In this document: positions 24,717-33,765 of the stretch, piece after piece
Numbering within the stretch: the stretch's first letter is position 1
Layout: every line of letters starts with the position of its first letter
From: JBHJHP01 sp042219825
GTDB lineage: Bacteria; Bacteroidota; Bacteroidia; Bacteroidales; UBA5342
Direction of reading: 5' to 3'
NCBI RefSeq assembly: GCF_042219825.1
Contig: NZ_JBHJHQ010000004.1
Span: 248,001-312,000 of the forward strand
DNA length: 64,000 nt
Position numbers and translations under genes: made by a program
The notes under the pieces: model-generated
Told to the model about the DNA's origin: nothing
The model's database searches: none
Seen by the model: the letters and a program-made list of their open reading frames with translations, nothing else

Positions 24717-24740
24717 CAGGCTGCCATTTCTGACAGCCTG
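24717..24740. terminator. Stem-loop between dgkA and ahcY
   Basis: CAGGCTG (24717-24723) pairs with CAGCCTG (24734-24740) over a 10-nt loop, in the 51 bp between two convergent genes. T tracts are weak. Confidence 0.5.
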
Positions 24741-24763
24741 CTACTTATAATAATTATTATTTA

Positions 24764-26188
24764 TTAATATCTGTAATGATCCGGTTTATAAGGACCCTCT
24801 ACCGGAACACCAAGGTAATCAGCCTGCTCTTTTGAGAGTTTAGACAGTTTTACGCCGATTTTTTCAAGGTGCAAACGTGCCACTTCTTCATCAAGGTGTT
24901 TTGGTAAGCGATATACATCAACCTCGTAGTTATCTTTGTTGACCCAAAGGTCAATTTGAGCAAGGGTCTGGTTTGTAAATGAGTTACTCATTACAAACGA
25001 TGGGTGACCGGTCGCACAGCCAAGGTTTACCAGACGTCCTTCTGCTAAAAGGAAAATAGAGTGTCCGTCAGGATATTTATATTCGTCAACCTGTGGTTTG
25101 ATGTTGATTTTCTCAATACCATTCCATGCTTCCAGTTCAGCAACCTGAATTTCGTTGTCAAAGTGGCCAATGTTACACACAATTGCCTGATTTTTCATGG
25201 CGGCCATATGTTCAGCAGTAATGATATCTTTGTTACCGGTAGTGGTCACAAACACGTTACCTTCTTTAATTGCTTCTTCCATGGTGGTTACCTCGAAACC
25301 TTCCATTGCGGCCTGAAGTGCACAAATCGGGTCGATTTCGGTTACAATTACACGTGAACCATATGTTCTCATTGAGTGTGCACATCCCTTACCCACATCA
25401 CCATAACCTGCAACAACTACCACTTTTCCTGCCAGCATAACGTCGGTTGCACGTTTTATACCATCAGCCAGTGATTCACGGCAACCATAAAGATTGTCGA
25501 ATTTAGATTTAGTGACCGAGTCATTAACATTAATAGCCGGAACCAGGAGCTTACCCTGTTCCTTCATCTGGTACAGCCTGTGAACGCCCGTGGTAGTTTC
25601 TTCAGATACACCTCGCCATTCTGCAACTGCCCTGTGCCACTTTTGTGAATCCTCAGCCAGAGTTTCCTTAAGTAAATTCAGGATAACCTGTTCTTCCTTG
25701 CTTTTTACATTTGCATTTAGAACCGATGCATCTTTTTCTGCTTCATATCCTTTGTGAATCAGTAATGTGGCATCGCCGCCATCATCCACAATTAACTGCG
25801 GACCTTTTCCATCTGGAAAAGAAAGCGCCATCTTAGTACACCACCAGTATTCTTCCAATGTTTCACCTTTCCAGGCAAAAACGGGAATGCCTGCTTCTGC
25901 AATTGCTGCAGCAGCATGATCCTGAGTTGAAAAAATGTTACAGCTCGCCCAGCGAACATCTGCTCCAAGTGATGTAAGTGTTTCAATTAATACAGCAGTT
26001 TGTATCGTCATATGGAGTGACCCCATAATACGTACACCCTTTAAAGGTTGTGTGGCTGCATATTTTTTTCTGATCGACATTAAACCGGGCATTTCCTGCT
26101 CAGCAATCTCTATCTCTTTTCTACCAAATTCAGCTAAAGTAATGTCCTTAACTTTGTAAGGTACTGTTTCGGTTAATGTTTCTGACAT
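24764..26188 (-). CDS. ahcY: Adenosylhomocysteinase (S-adenosylhomocysteine hydrolase)
   Basis: NAD-dependent cleavage of S-adenosylhomocysteine to adenosine and homocysteine, closing the methylation cycle. It has 474 aa from the ATG at 26188, with MGSLHMTIQTAVLIETL, VTKSKFDNLYGCRESL, the NAD-binding GYGDVGKGCAHSMR, CNIGHFDNEI and the C-terminal signature LDEEVARLHLEKIGVKL...PYKPDHYRY. An upstream in-frame ATG (26242) lies before the promoter's predicted start site and is rejected. A good promoter sits 31-61 bp upstream. No SAH riboswitch was recognised. Confidence 0.96.
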   Translation of the reverse strand: MSETLTETVPYKVKDITLAEFGRKEIEIAEQEMPGLMSIRKKYAATQPLKGVRIMGSLHMTIQTAVLIETLTSLGADVRWASCNIFSTQDHAAAAIAEAGIPVFAWKGETLEEYWWCTKMALSFPDGKGPQLIVDDGGDATLLIHKGYEAEKDASVLNANVKSKEEQVILNLLKETLAEDSQKWHRAVAEWRGVSEETTTGVHRLYQMKEQGKLLVPAINVNDSVTKSKFDNLYGCRESLADGIKRATDVMLAGKVVVVAGYGDVGKGCAHSMRTYGSRVIVTEIDPICALQAAMEGFEVTTMEEAIKEGNVFVTTTGNKDIITAEHMAAMKNQAIVCNIGHFDNEIQVAELEAWNGIEKINIKPQVDEYKYPDGHSIFLLAEGRLVNLGCATGHPSFVMSNSFTNQTLAQIDLWVNKDNYEVDVYRLPKHLDEEVARLHLEKIGVKLSKLSKEQADYLGVPVEGPYKPDHYRY

Positions 26189-26218
26189 AGTAATGTTTCT
26201 TGATTTTAATTCAGCATG

Positions 26219-26249
26219 CAAATATAGCGGATTTAAACCCAACTGTCAA
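26219..26249 (-). promoter_or_regulatory. ahcY promoter
   Basis: Minus-strand -7 box TATATTTG (26226 to 26219) with TTG (26249 to 26247) 20 nt upstream. Predicted transcription start near 26213, giving a leader of about 25 nt that supports ATG 26188 as the start. Confidence 0.6.
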
Positions 26250-26397
26250 GCGGCAAAATAAAACAAGCGTTATATTGTGTTAAACGTTTGAGATGTAGCA
26301 GAAAAACATTACGGGAAGGGCATTCGAAGTATGATAAGCAACAACAAAATAAACATTTAGGATTGACCGCTGTTATAAAAACGACCAAATAATTATT

Positions 26398-26940
26398 ATG
26401 GACAGACTAGTAAAAATTAAATCCAGGGAAGACATTTTTTCGGAATATCTTGATACTCCAATAGGTGACCTTATTGAATATCAGAATCTGGGTAAAAAGC
26501 ATGAAAGTTTTGATTCGGCACAACTTCTCGTAGGAATGTGTATGGACAACCGGAAACACCTGAAGATTCCGGAAAATTTTGCTTACATCATTCGTTCAGG
26601 TGGAGCTAATTTAAGATACAGCGAGTTTAAGGTTTCTTACGCCATTGCGGTTGGTGGTGTAAACCATATCGCTTTAATTGGCCATAACAATTGCGGAATG
26701 GTAAATCTTGCAGCAAGAAAGGAGTTGTTTATTGAAGGGTTGGTTGACCGTGCCGGCTGGGAGAGAGAGGTTGCTGTGGATCACTTTAATAATTTTGCAC
26801 CTCTTTTTGAAATTGTGAATGAGGTTGATTTTGTGTTGAGCGAAGCCAGACGTTTAAGGATGAAATATCCAAATATTATGATTGCTCCAATGCTTTATCT
26901 TGTTGAGGATAATAATTTGTATCTGATTAAAGAGCAATAG
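26398..26940 (+). CDS. Beta-carbonic anhydrase-like protein
   Basis: A 180-aa protein of the beta-carbonic anhydrase fold, which hydrates CO2 with a zinc held by Cys-His-Cys. The ligands are visible as Cys48 in CMDNR (C-x-D-x-R, with Asp50/Arg52) and His96 and Cys99 in IGHNNCGM. The FAYIIRSGGAN segment matches the family's IxRNAG region with the Asn replaced. Length is slightly below that of plant-type enzymes and the sequence is diverged, so another function on the same scaffold is possible. Convergent with ribF (1-bp gap). Confidence 0.8.
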   Translation: MDRLVKIKSREDIFSEYLDTPIGDLIEYQNLGKKHESFDSAQLLVGMCMDNRKHLKIPENFAYIIRSGGANLRYSEFKVSYAIAVGGVNHIALIGHNNCGMVNLAARKELFIEGLVDRAGWEREVAVDHFNNFAPLFEIVNEVDFVLSEARRLRMKYPNIMIAPMLYLVEDNNLYLIKEQ

Positions 26941-26941
26941 A

Positions 26942-27871
26942 TTATTTTGAAAGCTGAACCAGTGCTTTTTTCTCATCCTCGTGGAGCTGCCTGATCAGTG
27001 CATTAAGATTTTCGAATGCCATCTCATGTCTCAAATGTCCAACCAGGTGTAATCTGATTTTTGCACCGTAGATATCTTTATCAAAATTAAGGATATTTGC
27101 TTCGATGGTAACATCTTCCTTATTTTTATTCAGGGTAGGACGATAACCAATATTCAACATTGCCGGATATTTTAATCCTTCAAGTTCTGTCCAGCAGGAA
27201 TAGACGCCCTGAGCAGGGATAAGTTTCAACGGGTCATCAAGCTGAATGTTGGCTGTTGGATAGCCCAGTTTCCGTCCAATCTGAACACCTTTCACAACCG
27301 TTCCGCTTAGCATGTATTCATAGCCCAGCATACGATTGGCATGTTTAATTTCACCCTCTCTCAGATGATCCCTGATCAAAGAAGAAGAAACCACTTTATT
27401 TTCCTCAAAATGTGCCTGCACCTTCTCTATGCCAACTCCGTGAGTTTCACATATGGTCTTGTAGCTTTCAAAACCCTTCTCACGATCTTTACCAAAACGA
27501 TGATCATAGCCAATGATAAAATGAGCCATATTCAGTTTATGGATCAGATAATGGTTAAGAAATTCAGTGGCAGATTGTTTGGCAAATTCTTTGGTAAATT
27601 CCAATACAATTACAGCATCAATACCGGATTCTTCAAAACGCCTGATCCGTTCATCATAAGATGTCAGCAGTTCAATGCCTGGTTCTTTTTGTAAAACGAT
27701 GCGTGGATGAGGTTTATAAGTTACAATTACAGACGGACGCTCCATCTCTTTTGCTCTGATGATGGTTCTGCTGAGCAAAATCTGATGCCCTGTGTGAACC
27801 CCATCGAACATCCCGGACGTAACAACGGGTTCCTTAAGACTTGTATTTTCTACACTGTAAAATAGCTTCAC
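26942..27871 (-). CDS. ribF: Bifunctional riboflavin kinase/FAD synthetase
   Basis: Makes FMN and then FAD from riboflavin. The N-terminal FAD-synthetase domain has GMFDGVHTGHQILL (nucleotidyltransferase HxGH motif), YKPHPR, GYDHRFGK and SSSLIRDHL; the C-terminal riboflavin-kinase domain has GRKLGYPTANI, GVYSCW, and a final Glu in TIEANIL. The likely start is the GTG at 27871 (309 aa); a TTG at 27889 would add six residues. No FMN riboswitch is seen. The convergent carbonic anhydrase gene ends 1 bp away. Confidence 0.93.
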   Translation of the reverse strand: MKLFYSVENTSLKEPVVTSGMFDGVHTGHQILLSRTIIRAKEMERPSVIVTYKPHPRIVLQKEPGIELLTSYDERIRRFEESGIDAVIVLEFTKEFAKQSATEFLNHYLIHKLNMAHFIIGYDHRFGKDREKGFESYKTICETHGVGIEKVQAHFEENKVVSSSLIRDHLREGEIKHANRMLGYEYMLSGTVVKGVQIGRKLGYPTANIQLDDPLKLIPAQGVYSCWTELEGLKYPAMLNIGYRPTLNKNKEDVTIEANILNFDKDIYGAKIRLHLVGHLRHEMAFENLNALIRQLHEDEKKALVQLSK

Positions 27872-27964
27872 GATCAGAATTTGATTCAAATATACATGAT
27901 TTTTTTCTGTTGTAAAACCTCATTTTGGTAACGAAACGTCTATTTTTGTGGAAACGAATTAATT

Positions 27965-28909
27965 ATGATCAAAGCTATAATCGATATAGGATCCAATACC
28001 ATTAACCTTTTAATTGCGGAATTTGTGGGTGGCAGGTTTAAAGTATTAGAGGACCGCAAGATTCATGCAAAACTGGCGAGGGGAGGAATTAATGATAATA
28101 CCATAGCTCCGGATGCATTTACCAGGGGGGTAAATGCTCTTTCGGAACACCGGAAACTTTGTGAATCTTATGGTTTGGTGGATGATGATATTGTTACCTA
28201 TGCAACAGCTTCCGTACGGGCTGCTTCTAATGGAGGGGATTTTGCGGCAGAAGCACTGAAGCAGTTTGGTTTATCGGTTCATACCATTGATGGTGAAACT
28301 GAAGCGCTTTTAATTCATGCAGGTATAAAAAGCGGATTTCCACTGGCCGATGATAAAGTGGTGATTATGGATATTGGTGGAGGCAGTGTGGAGTTTATTA
28401 TAACGGACAGGTCCAAAATTTACTGGAAGCAAAGTTTTTATGTGGGTGTTACCAAATTACTGGATCGCTTTAAACCATCGGATCCACCATTAAAAGCAGA
28501 ACTGGAAAAGGTAAGAGAATTTGCGCAGAAGGAATTACATGATTTATTTGTTGCCTTAAAACAATTTAATCCTGTAAGTATGGTCGGTTCATCAGGTTCA
28601 TTCGATACCATTAGGGCCATGATAGAAACAGGGTCTTTTACTACTTTGGGTAAATCGGTTGATCCGGATGTAAAGACGTGGTTTAAAATTGAAAGCCCGG
28701 TTTTGCAAAAAATGGCTGATGAGTTGTCGGTAATGACAACTGAACAACGTAAACAGGTGCCCGGAATGGACGAAATGCGGGCCGAATATTTTCCGTTGGC
28801 TTTTGTTCTGATCCAAATCGTTCTTGAACAATTACCGGAGGCATCCATTTATCAATGTAGTTACGCCCTGAAAGAAGGCGCGTTTTTTTATCATTTTGAT
28901 TCCAAGTAA
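27965..28909 (+). CDS. ppx: Ppx/GppA-family phosphatase (exopolyphosphatase-like)
   Basis: A 314-aa ASKHA-fold phosphatase. Motifs: N-terminal phosphate-1 AIIDIGSNTINLLI, the conserved ATASVRAASN, and phosphate-2 VVIMDIGGGSVEFII, then SMVGSSGSFDTI. The length matches the short Bacteroidota form without the C-terminal HD domain of E. coli Ppx. The role is cleavage of polyphosphate or (p)ppGpp 5'-phosphate; the two cannot be told apart here. A plus-strand TATTTTTG box at 27941-27948 is a possible -7 element without a clear -33. Confidence 0.87.
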   Translation: MIKAIIDIGSNTINLLIAEFVGGRFKVLEDRKIHAKLARGGINDNTIAPDAFTRGVNALSEHRKLCESYGLVDDDIVTYATASVRAASNGGDFAAEALKQFGLSVHTIDGETEALLIHAGIKSGFPLADDKVVIMDIGGGSVEFIITDRSKIYWKQSFYVGVTKLLDRFKPSDPPLKAELEKVREFAQKELHDLFVALKQFNPVSMVGSSGSFDTIRAMIETGSFTTLGKSVDPDVKTWFKIESPVLQKMADELSVMTTEQRKQVPGMDEMRAEYFPLAFVLIQIVLEQLPEASIYQCSYALKEGAFFYHFDSK

Positions 28910-28911
28910 AA

Positions 28912-28939
28912 TCTTGTGTCTTACGTCTTATGTCTTAAA
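28912..28939. repeat. Four tandem 7-bp repeats
   Basis: TCTTGTG, TCTTACG, TCTTATG and TCTTAAA follow each other in the 41 bp between ppx and the dehydrogenase gene. A short degenerate tandem repeat with no evident role. Confidence 0.5.
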
Positions 28940-28950
28940 TCTAAAGAAGA

Positions 28951-29985
28951 ATGAAAGCAGTAGCACTTACCAATATAAAAACGCTTGAAGTGGTTGATAT
29001 CCCTGACGTGAATGAACCGGGAAAGGGTGAGGTCCTTATAAAAGTTAAATCGGTTGGCGTTTGCGGATCGGATATGCATTATTACCGTACCGGTAGAATA
29101 GGTTCACAGGTTGTAGCCTATCCATTCGTTTTGGGGCACGAGTTTGCCGGGGAAATTGTAAAAGTGGGCGAGGGAGTTAAAAATGTAAAACCCGGCTCCA
29201 GAGTAGCGGTTGATCCGGCTATGTCGTGTGGTAAGTGTGATCAGTGCAGAGCCGGAAGAGAACATACCTGCCGTAACCTGACTTTCCTTGGGAATCCAGG
29301 ACAATCGGACGGATGTATGAAGGAATATATTGTTATGCCTGCCAATACCTGTTTTGAATTACCAGAAAAGTTATCATTTGATGATGGCATGTTATGCGAA
29401 CCGTTTTCAATAGGTATTTATGCGGTTAAGAGTTTTGGAAATGTTTCAGGTCTGGATATTGGTATTTTAGGTTTTGGCCCTATAGGTATGAGTGTTTTGA
29501 GTGCATTGAAACCGAACAATCCTTCATCCGTCATTGTATCTGAAAAACTGGACTATCGTCTGTATACTGCAGAAACTTTTGGTGCTGACTATGCCATTAA
29601 TCCATTAAAGGAAAATCTTGTAGAAAAAGCAAATGCATTGTACGAAAACCAACTTGACGTAGTATTTGAATGTTGCGGACAACAGGATGCGGTAGCACAG
29701 GCTATTGAAATGCTGAAACCCGGAGGAACACTTATGATTGTTGGAATTCCCGAATTTGATGCGTGGCACCTCCCGGTGGATCAGTTGCGCCGTAAAGAAA
29801 TTACCATTAAAAATGTACGCCGGCAGAACCATTGTATGCAGGATGCCATAGATATGCTGGCAGGCGTATCATCAGATTTGAAACAAATGATTACCCACCG
29901 GGTGGATTATACTAAATCGCAGGACGTTTATGATCTGGTGGAGGCCTACAAAGACAATGTGATGAAAGCTGTGGTGACTTTCTGA
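28951..29985 (+). CDS. Zinc-dependent medium-chain dehydrogenase, sorbitol/threonine-dehydrogenase-like
   Basis: A 344-aa MDR enzyme. Catalytic zinc ligands: Cys in GVCGSDMHYY (about residue 38) and the GHE motif (GHEFAGEIV); structural zinc cysteines in CGKCDQCRAGREHTC (about 90-104); Rossmann segment GILGFGPIGMSVLSA. The H-Y-Y-R-T-G-R-I-G stretch is typical of sorbitol or xylitol dehydrogenases. Polyol-to-ketose oxidation with NAD is the best guess. It follows ppx by 41 bp and may share its transcript. No sugar kinase or transporter lies adjacent. Confidence 0.85.
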   Translation: MKAVALTNIKTLEVVDIPDVNEPGKGEVLIKVKSVGVCGSDMHYYRTGRIGSQVVAYPFVLGHEFAGEIVKVGEGVKNVKPGSRVAVDPAMSCGKCDQCRAGREHTCRNLTFLGNPGQSDGCMKEYIVMPANTCFELPEKLSFDDGMLCEPFSIGIYAVKSFGNVSGLDIGILGFGPIGMSVLSALKPNNPSSVIVSEKLDYRLYTAETFGADYAINPLKENLVEKANALYENQLDVVFECCGQQDAVAQAIEMLKPGGTLMIVGIPEFDAWHLPVDQLRRKEITIKNVRRQNHCMQDAIDMLAGVSSDLKQMITHRVDYTKSQDVYDLVEAYKDNVMKAVVTF

Positions 29986-30132
29986 AGGAATTGATTTCGT
30001 TTTGATGTCCTGTAAGATTTGTATTGATTGATAATCCTTAGACAGGGATTTCGTTTTTAACAATAAATGAGTTTGTTAATAATTGTTTTATTGGTATATT
30101 GCTGAATATTACTTACTCTAAACCCGTATGTT

Positions 30133-30699
30133 ATGAAGTCGTTGATATTTATTTTTTTAGGATTATTATTTTGTCAGCTTTTAGCTTCGCAGGAAATTAA
30201 GCAACCCGAATTTAGAATTGGAATAGGTGTACTGGATGAATTGAATATCGGAAATGGAGGTCCGTATATAATAAGCGAAGCAGTCTTTAGTATTTCTGAA
30301 CGTCTTTCTGTTAATCCGGGCATTTCTTTTTTTCAATCTACTTTTATAACAAATGATGTACCATGGGGAAAACAAAACCATTCGGGTTTGTTTTTAGATT
30401 TGCAACTGGGCTATTCAGTAATTAAAAATGATGCATTTGGCTTTGCAGTTAAAGCAGGATCTTCTTATCAGCGCGGTTATGAATCTTATCGTGAAGCAGC
30501 CAGGTATGTGAATGACATTCTTGTTTATGAAAGGTATACCCATAATGACCTTAAACGTTTTGGATTAATCATTGAGTTTGAATTTGAACTTTTGTCAAAT
30601 GATCGCTTTTCTCATTACCTGAGTCTACAAGCTAAAAGCTTTAATATATTTCCGGAAATGTTATCTGTTTCTTACAAATTTGGATTTCACATTAAATAA
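30133..30699 (+). CDS. Small outer-membrane beta-barrel-like protein, unknown function
   Basis: A 188-aa protein with a signal peptide (1 to about 19, LLASQ) followed by alternating hydrophobic and polar strands (FRIGIGVLDE, LSVNPGISFFQS, GLFLDLQLGYSV, FGFAVKAGSSYQRG, FGLIIEFEFELL) and an end MLSVSYKFGFHIK, consistent with an eight-stranded outer-membrane barrel. No named family is recognised. Convergent with the next outer-membrane protein gene (15-bp gap), which has a similar fold but no evident sequence relation. Confidence 0.7.
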   Translation: MKSLIFIFLGLLFCQLLASQEIKQPEFRIGIGVLDELNIGNGGPYIISEAVFSISERLSVNPGISFFQSTFITNDVPWGKQNHSGLFLDLQLGYSVIKNDAFGFAVKAGSSYQRGYESYREAARYVNDILVYERYTHNDLKRFGLIIEFEFELLSNDRFSHYLSLQAKSFNIFPEMLSVSYKFGFHIK

Positions 30700-30714
30700 A
30701 AACCGCATTTCTAT

Positions 30715-31368
30715 TCAATTTACATCACCCGGAACTAACCTCTCCGGTTTATATTCCGGGCGAGGCTTTCTATCCCTGGTCAGGTTCCATGAAACGCCCA
30801 TGGTTACGATGCCAAGGTTTCCGGTGCCTACTTCAAGGTTCATGGCAAATTTATCTGTTATATAGTACCTAACTCCGGCTATAGGGCCAAATGAAAAATC
30901 TACCGTAGTTTCATCAAGCTTTTCAGGAAGATCATTCTGGTGATGGTAGTTCCTACGTATTGTTGTATTGGTTACTACCCAGTTTAATCCGAGTGTTACA
31001 TACAGGTCAAAATCATTGAACCGGACCTTATCGTTTGTGATTTTTTCAATCCAGTTTCCGTAATGGAATGATGCCAAACCTCCAAACCCGATATTAAAAT
31101 CCCGGTGAAAATTAGTCGATAATGTATCGTTTGTATATTTATTGCGGTAAAAACCAACTAAAACGCCGTAAGTAAAATAGTCATTGATGAACTTTTCAAC
31201 CTGGAAAGCCAGTGGCGGGACTTTGTTAATGGAGTAACCTTCCCACTGATTTCTGTTTGAAAAATCCGCAAATGATATTCGGGGAGAAATCAAAAAACTG
31301 TCCCTTTTTGTCTGCGCCTGAAGGAGAACAGGAAATAAAATCAGTAAGATCAGTATAAGTTGTTTCAT
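30715..31368 (-). CDS. Predicted outer-membrane barrel protein (porin-like)
   Basis: A 217-aa protein with a signal peptide (1 to about 18, PVLLQAQ) and strand-rich sequence with the WEGYSINKVPPLAFQVEKFINDYFTYGVLVGFY and FGPIAGVRYYITDKFAMNLEVGTGNLG segments typical of opacity-like eight-stranded barrels. The C-terminal tail (RDRKPRPEYKPERLVPGDVN) is basic and not barrel-like. Its ATG overlaps the TGA of the upstream HsdR_N-like gene by 4 bp (ATGA), so the two are translationally coupled. Confidence 0.72.
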   Translation of the reverse strand: MKQLILILLILFPVLLQAQTKRDSFLISPRISFADFSNRNQWEGYSINKVPPLAFQVEKFINDYFTYGVLVGFYRNKYTNDTLSTNFHRDFNIGFGGLASFHYGNWIEKITNDKVRFNDFDLYVTLGLNWVVTNTTIRRNYHHQNDLPEKLDETTVDFSFGPIAGVRYYITDKFAMNLEVGTGNLGIVTMGVSWNLTRDRKPRPEYKPERLVPGDVN

Positions 31369-31820
31369 TTAACTATTGTATTCATATCCGGAATATCGGA
31401 TAAAAACTTAAATGTGTTGTTGCTCTTCTCAATTTTTCCACAAAAATGTTGCAATCCGTTCGAAATAACAAAATAAGTTACATTCAATTTCAGATTGTAA
31501 TTGCAAATCTGATCCATAGTTTTCTGGCTGATCTTTATTTCAGGTGCTTTGAATTCCAGAATCATAACCGGTTCACCCTTTTTATTATATACAACAGCAT
31601 CGCACCGTCGGGAGAGATTGTTTATTTTTATTTCGGTTTCAACTGCAATAAGTCCGCGTTGATAATTTTTGTAGTTTAGTAAATAAGCCAAAAAATACTG
31701 ACGGACATGTTCTTCCGGTGTCAGAACTACAAAGCGTTTTCTGAAAACATCAAAGATCAGTGTTTTTTCACCTTCTTTTTTTATATTAAACGGATGATCC
31801 GGAAGATTTAATCGGGTCAT
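31365..31820 (-). CDS. Stand-alone HsdR_N-like (type I restriction R-subunit N-terminal) domain protein
   Basis: A 151-aa protein matching the HSDR_N_2 type of domain: LTPEEHVRQYFLAYLL, then the nuclease-fold core RRCDAVVYNKKGEPVMILEFKAP, in which Asp and ExK line up as a PD-(D/E)xK motif. No helicase, specificity or methylase gene is near, so this is not a restriction system; the protein may be a small nuclease or a DNA-binding relative. ATG 31820 is chosen over the TTG-type extension to 31838. It is divergent from amn by 51 bp and overlaps the next gene by 4 bp. Confidence 0.78.
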   Translation of the reverse strand: MTRLNLPDHPFNIKKEGEKTLIFDVFRKRFVVLTPEEHVRQYFLAYLLNYKNYQRGLIAVETEIKINNLSRRCDAVVYNKKGEPVMILEFKAPEIKISQKTMDQICNYNLKLNVTYFVISNGLQHFCGKIEKSNNTFKFLSDIPDMNTIVK

Positions 31821-31871
31821 TTTGCTATTTTTGAACATTCGGATAAAAACAGGGTTAAAAATAATGTTCCT

Positions 31872-32648
31872 ATGTTGAAAACCAAAAAAGATATTGTAGA
31901 GAATTGGTTACCACGGTACACCAAACGTAAACTGGAGGATTTTTCAAAATTCATCCTGCTTACCAACTTTAATCATTATGTTGAGTTATTTTCAAAATGG
32001 TATGATGTTCCTATTGTAGGGAAAGAAGGCAACATGCCGAATGCGTCAAATGGTGAAATAACCATTATAAATTTCGGTATGGGAAGTGCCAACGCAGCAA
32101 CCATCATGGATCTGCTTCAGGCCATTATGCCGAAAGCTGTACTTTTTCTGGGAAAGTGCGGAGGCCTGAAAAAGAGAAATAATCTTGGGGATTTAATTCT
32201 GCCAATAGCGGCGATCAGAGGTGAGGGAACAAGCAACGACTACCTGCCACCTGTTGTTCCTGCCTTACCTGCATTTACCCTTCAACGAGCTGTTTCATCT
32301 GCTATTCGCGATTTTGAACGCGATTACTGGTCAGGAACAGTATATACAACCAACAGAAGGGTTTGGGAATACGACAATGAGTTTAAAAAATATCTGGTAT
32401 CCACGCGTGCCATGGCCGTTGATATGGAAACAGCGACCTTGTTTACCGTAGGATTTGCCAACCATATTCCGACCGGATCCTTGCTGCTTGTTTCGGATCA
32501 ACCCATGATATCGGAAGGTATTAAAACTGATAAAAGTGATACTATTGTAACCCGCGATTATGTAGAGGATCATCTGAAAATTGGCATTGAATCATTGCGT
32601 GAGATCATCATTAACGGACGTTCTGTTAAACACCTGAAATACGACTAA
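31872..32648 (+). CDS. amn: AMP nucleosidase
   Basis: Hydrolyses AMP to adenine and ribose 5-phosphate. A 258-aa protein of the phosphorylase superfamily in the short Bacteroidota form without the N-terminal regulatory domain of E. coli Amn. Visible motifs: INFGMGSANAATIMDLL, VLFLGKCGGLKKRNNLGDLILP, the acidic VDMETATLFTVG and LLLVSDQPM. It lies 5 bp upstream of holA in the same direction, so both are likely one transcript. Confidence 0.9.
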   Translation: MLKTKKDIVENWLPRYTKRKLEDFSKFILLTNFNHYVELFSKWYDVPIVGKEGNMPNASNGEITIINFGMGSANAATIMDLLQAIMPKAVLFLGKCGGLKKRNNLGDLILPIAAIRGEGTSNDYLPPVVPALPAFTLQRAVSSAIRDFERDYWSGTVYTTNRRVWEYDNEFKKYLVSTRAMAVDMETATLFTVGFANHIPTGSLLLVSDQPMISEGIKTDKSDTIVTRDYVEDHLKIGIESLREIIINGRSVKHLKYD

Positions 32649-32653
32649 TTCCG

Positions 32654-33655
32654 ATGGACCATATTTCTGTACTAAATGACTTAAAGAACCGGAAGTTTAA
32701 GCCTGTTTATTTTTTGATGGGCGAAGAACCATACTACATTGACCTTATCAGCGACTACATTGAGGATAATGTGTTGAATGATATGGAAAAGGAATTTAAC
32801 CAAACGGTAATGTATGGTCGTGATGTGGATACGGCTACAGTGATCAATGCAGCTAAACGCTTCCCCATGATGGCTCCTATGCAGGTGGTTATCGTAAAAG
32901 AGGCACAAAATCTGGGGAATATTGATCAGCTGGAACATTACCTGAAGCAGCCACAGCCTTCCACTTTACTTGTGATTTGCTACAAATACGGGAAGCTTGA
33001 TAAACGGAAAAAAGTTTATAAGATGCTTGGGGATGTCGGTGTGGTTTATACCTCTGACAAAGTGAGGGATTATAAAATGGGGGAGTGGATAAACGATTAT
33101 TGCAGGAACGTAGGTTTGTCCATATCTCCAAAATCATCATTAATGTTGGCGGAGTTTCTTGGCACAGATCTTAGTAAGGTTGTAAATGAGTTAGATAAAT
33201 TGAAGTTGGTAATGCCGAAAGATTCCAATGAAATTACCCCGAAGCTGATTGAAGAATATATAGGCATTTCAAAAGATTATAATGCATTTGAACTGCAGGA
33301 AGCACTTGCAACACGAAATGTGCTAAAAGCAAACAGGATTGTGAACTACTTTGCTGCTAATCAGAAGAACTACCCGATGCAGATGGTTATGGTGCCTGTC
33401 TTTAATTTTTTCTCTAACCTGATGATCTTTCACTACCTGAAAGATAAGTCTGATGGATCGGTGGCAAAATCACTTGGCATTAATCCTTATTTCGTCGGGC
33501 AATACAAGTCCGCTGCAAAAATATACAATGCCTGGAAGGTCATGGATGTGGTGTCGTTGTTGCGTGAATACGATGCTAAGAGCAAAGGTTTTGGAAATGT
33601 GTCTTCGTCCCAGGGAGATTTGTTGAAAGAACTGGCTTATAAGATTATGCATTAA
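32654..33655 (+). CDS. holA: DNA polymerase III delta subunit
   Basis: Clamp-loader wrench subunit that opens the beta clamp. At 333 aa it has the family length, beginning with KFKPVYFLMGEEPYYIDLISDYIE and containing MAPMQVVIVKEAQ, LLVICYKYGKLDKRKK and the lid-domain AEFLGTDLSKVVNELDKL. Located directly after amn, with 407 bp of intergenic DNA to the next gene. Confidence 0.93.
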   Translation: MDHISVLNDLKNRKFKPVYFLMGEEPYYIDLISDYIEDNVLNDMEKEFNQTVMYGRDVDTATVINAAKRFPMMAPMQVVIVKEAQNLGNIDQLEHYLKQPQPSTLLVICYKYGKLDKRKKVYKMLGDVGVVYTSDKVRDYKMGEWINDYCRNVGLSISPKSSLMLAEFLGTDLSKVVNELDKLKLVMPKDSNEITPKLIEEYIGISKDYNAFELQEALATRNVLKANRIVNYFAANQKNYPMQMVMVPVFNFFSNLMIFHYLKDKSDGSVAKSLGINPYFVGQYKSAAKIYNAWKVMDVVSLLREYDAKSKGFGNVSSSQGDLLKELAYKIMH

Positions 33656-33765
33656 ATCTGCGGAATCTCTATCCCCTTACAATATATAATAAGCTGTAAC
33701 TGATTAAATAATAAACAGATTATAGAAATAAATCTGCAGGATTGATAATGTTTTTGTGAATAGGT

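Noticed and set aside
26189..26397. Possible SAM/SAH riboswitch upstream of ahcY
   Set aside because: The predicted leader is only about 25 nt and no SAH- or SAM-type stem pattern was found.
31365..31820. Restriction-modification system
   Set aside because: Only an HsdR N-terminal-like domain is present; there is no helicase part, HsdM or HsdS nearby.
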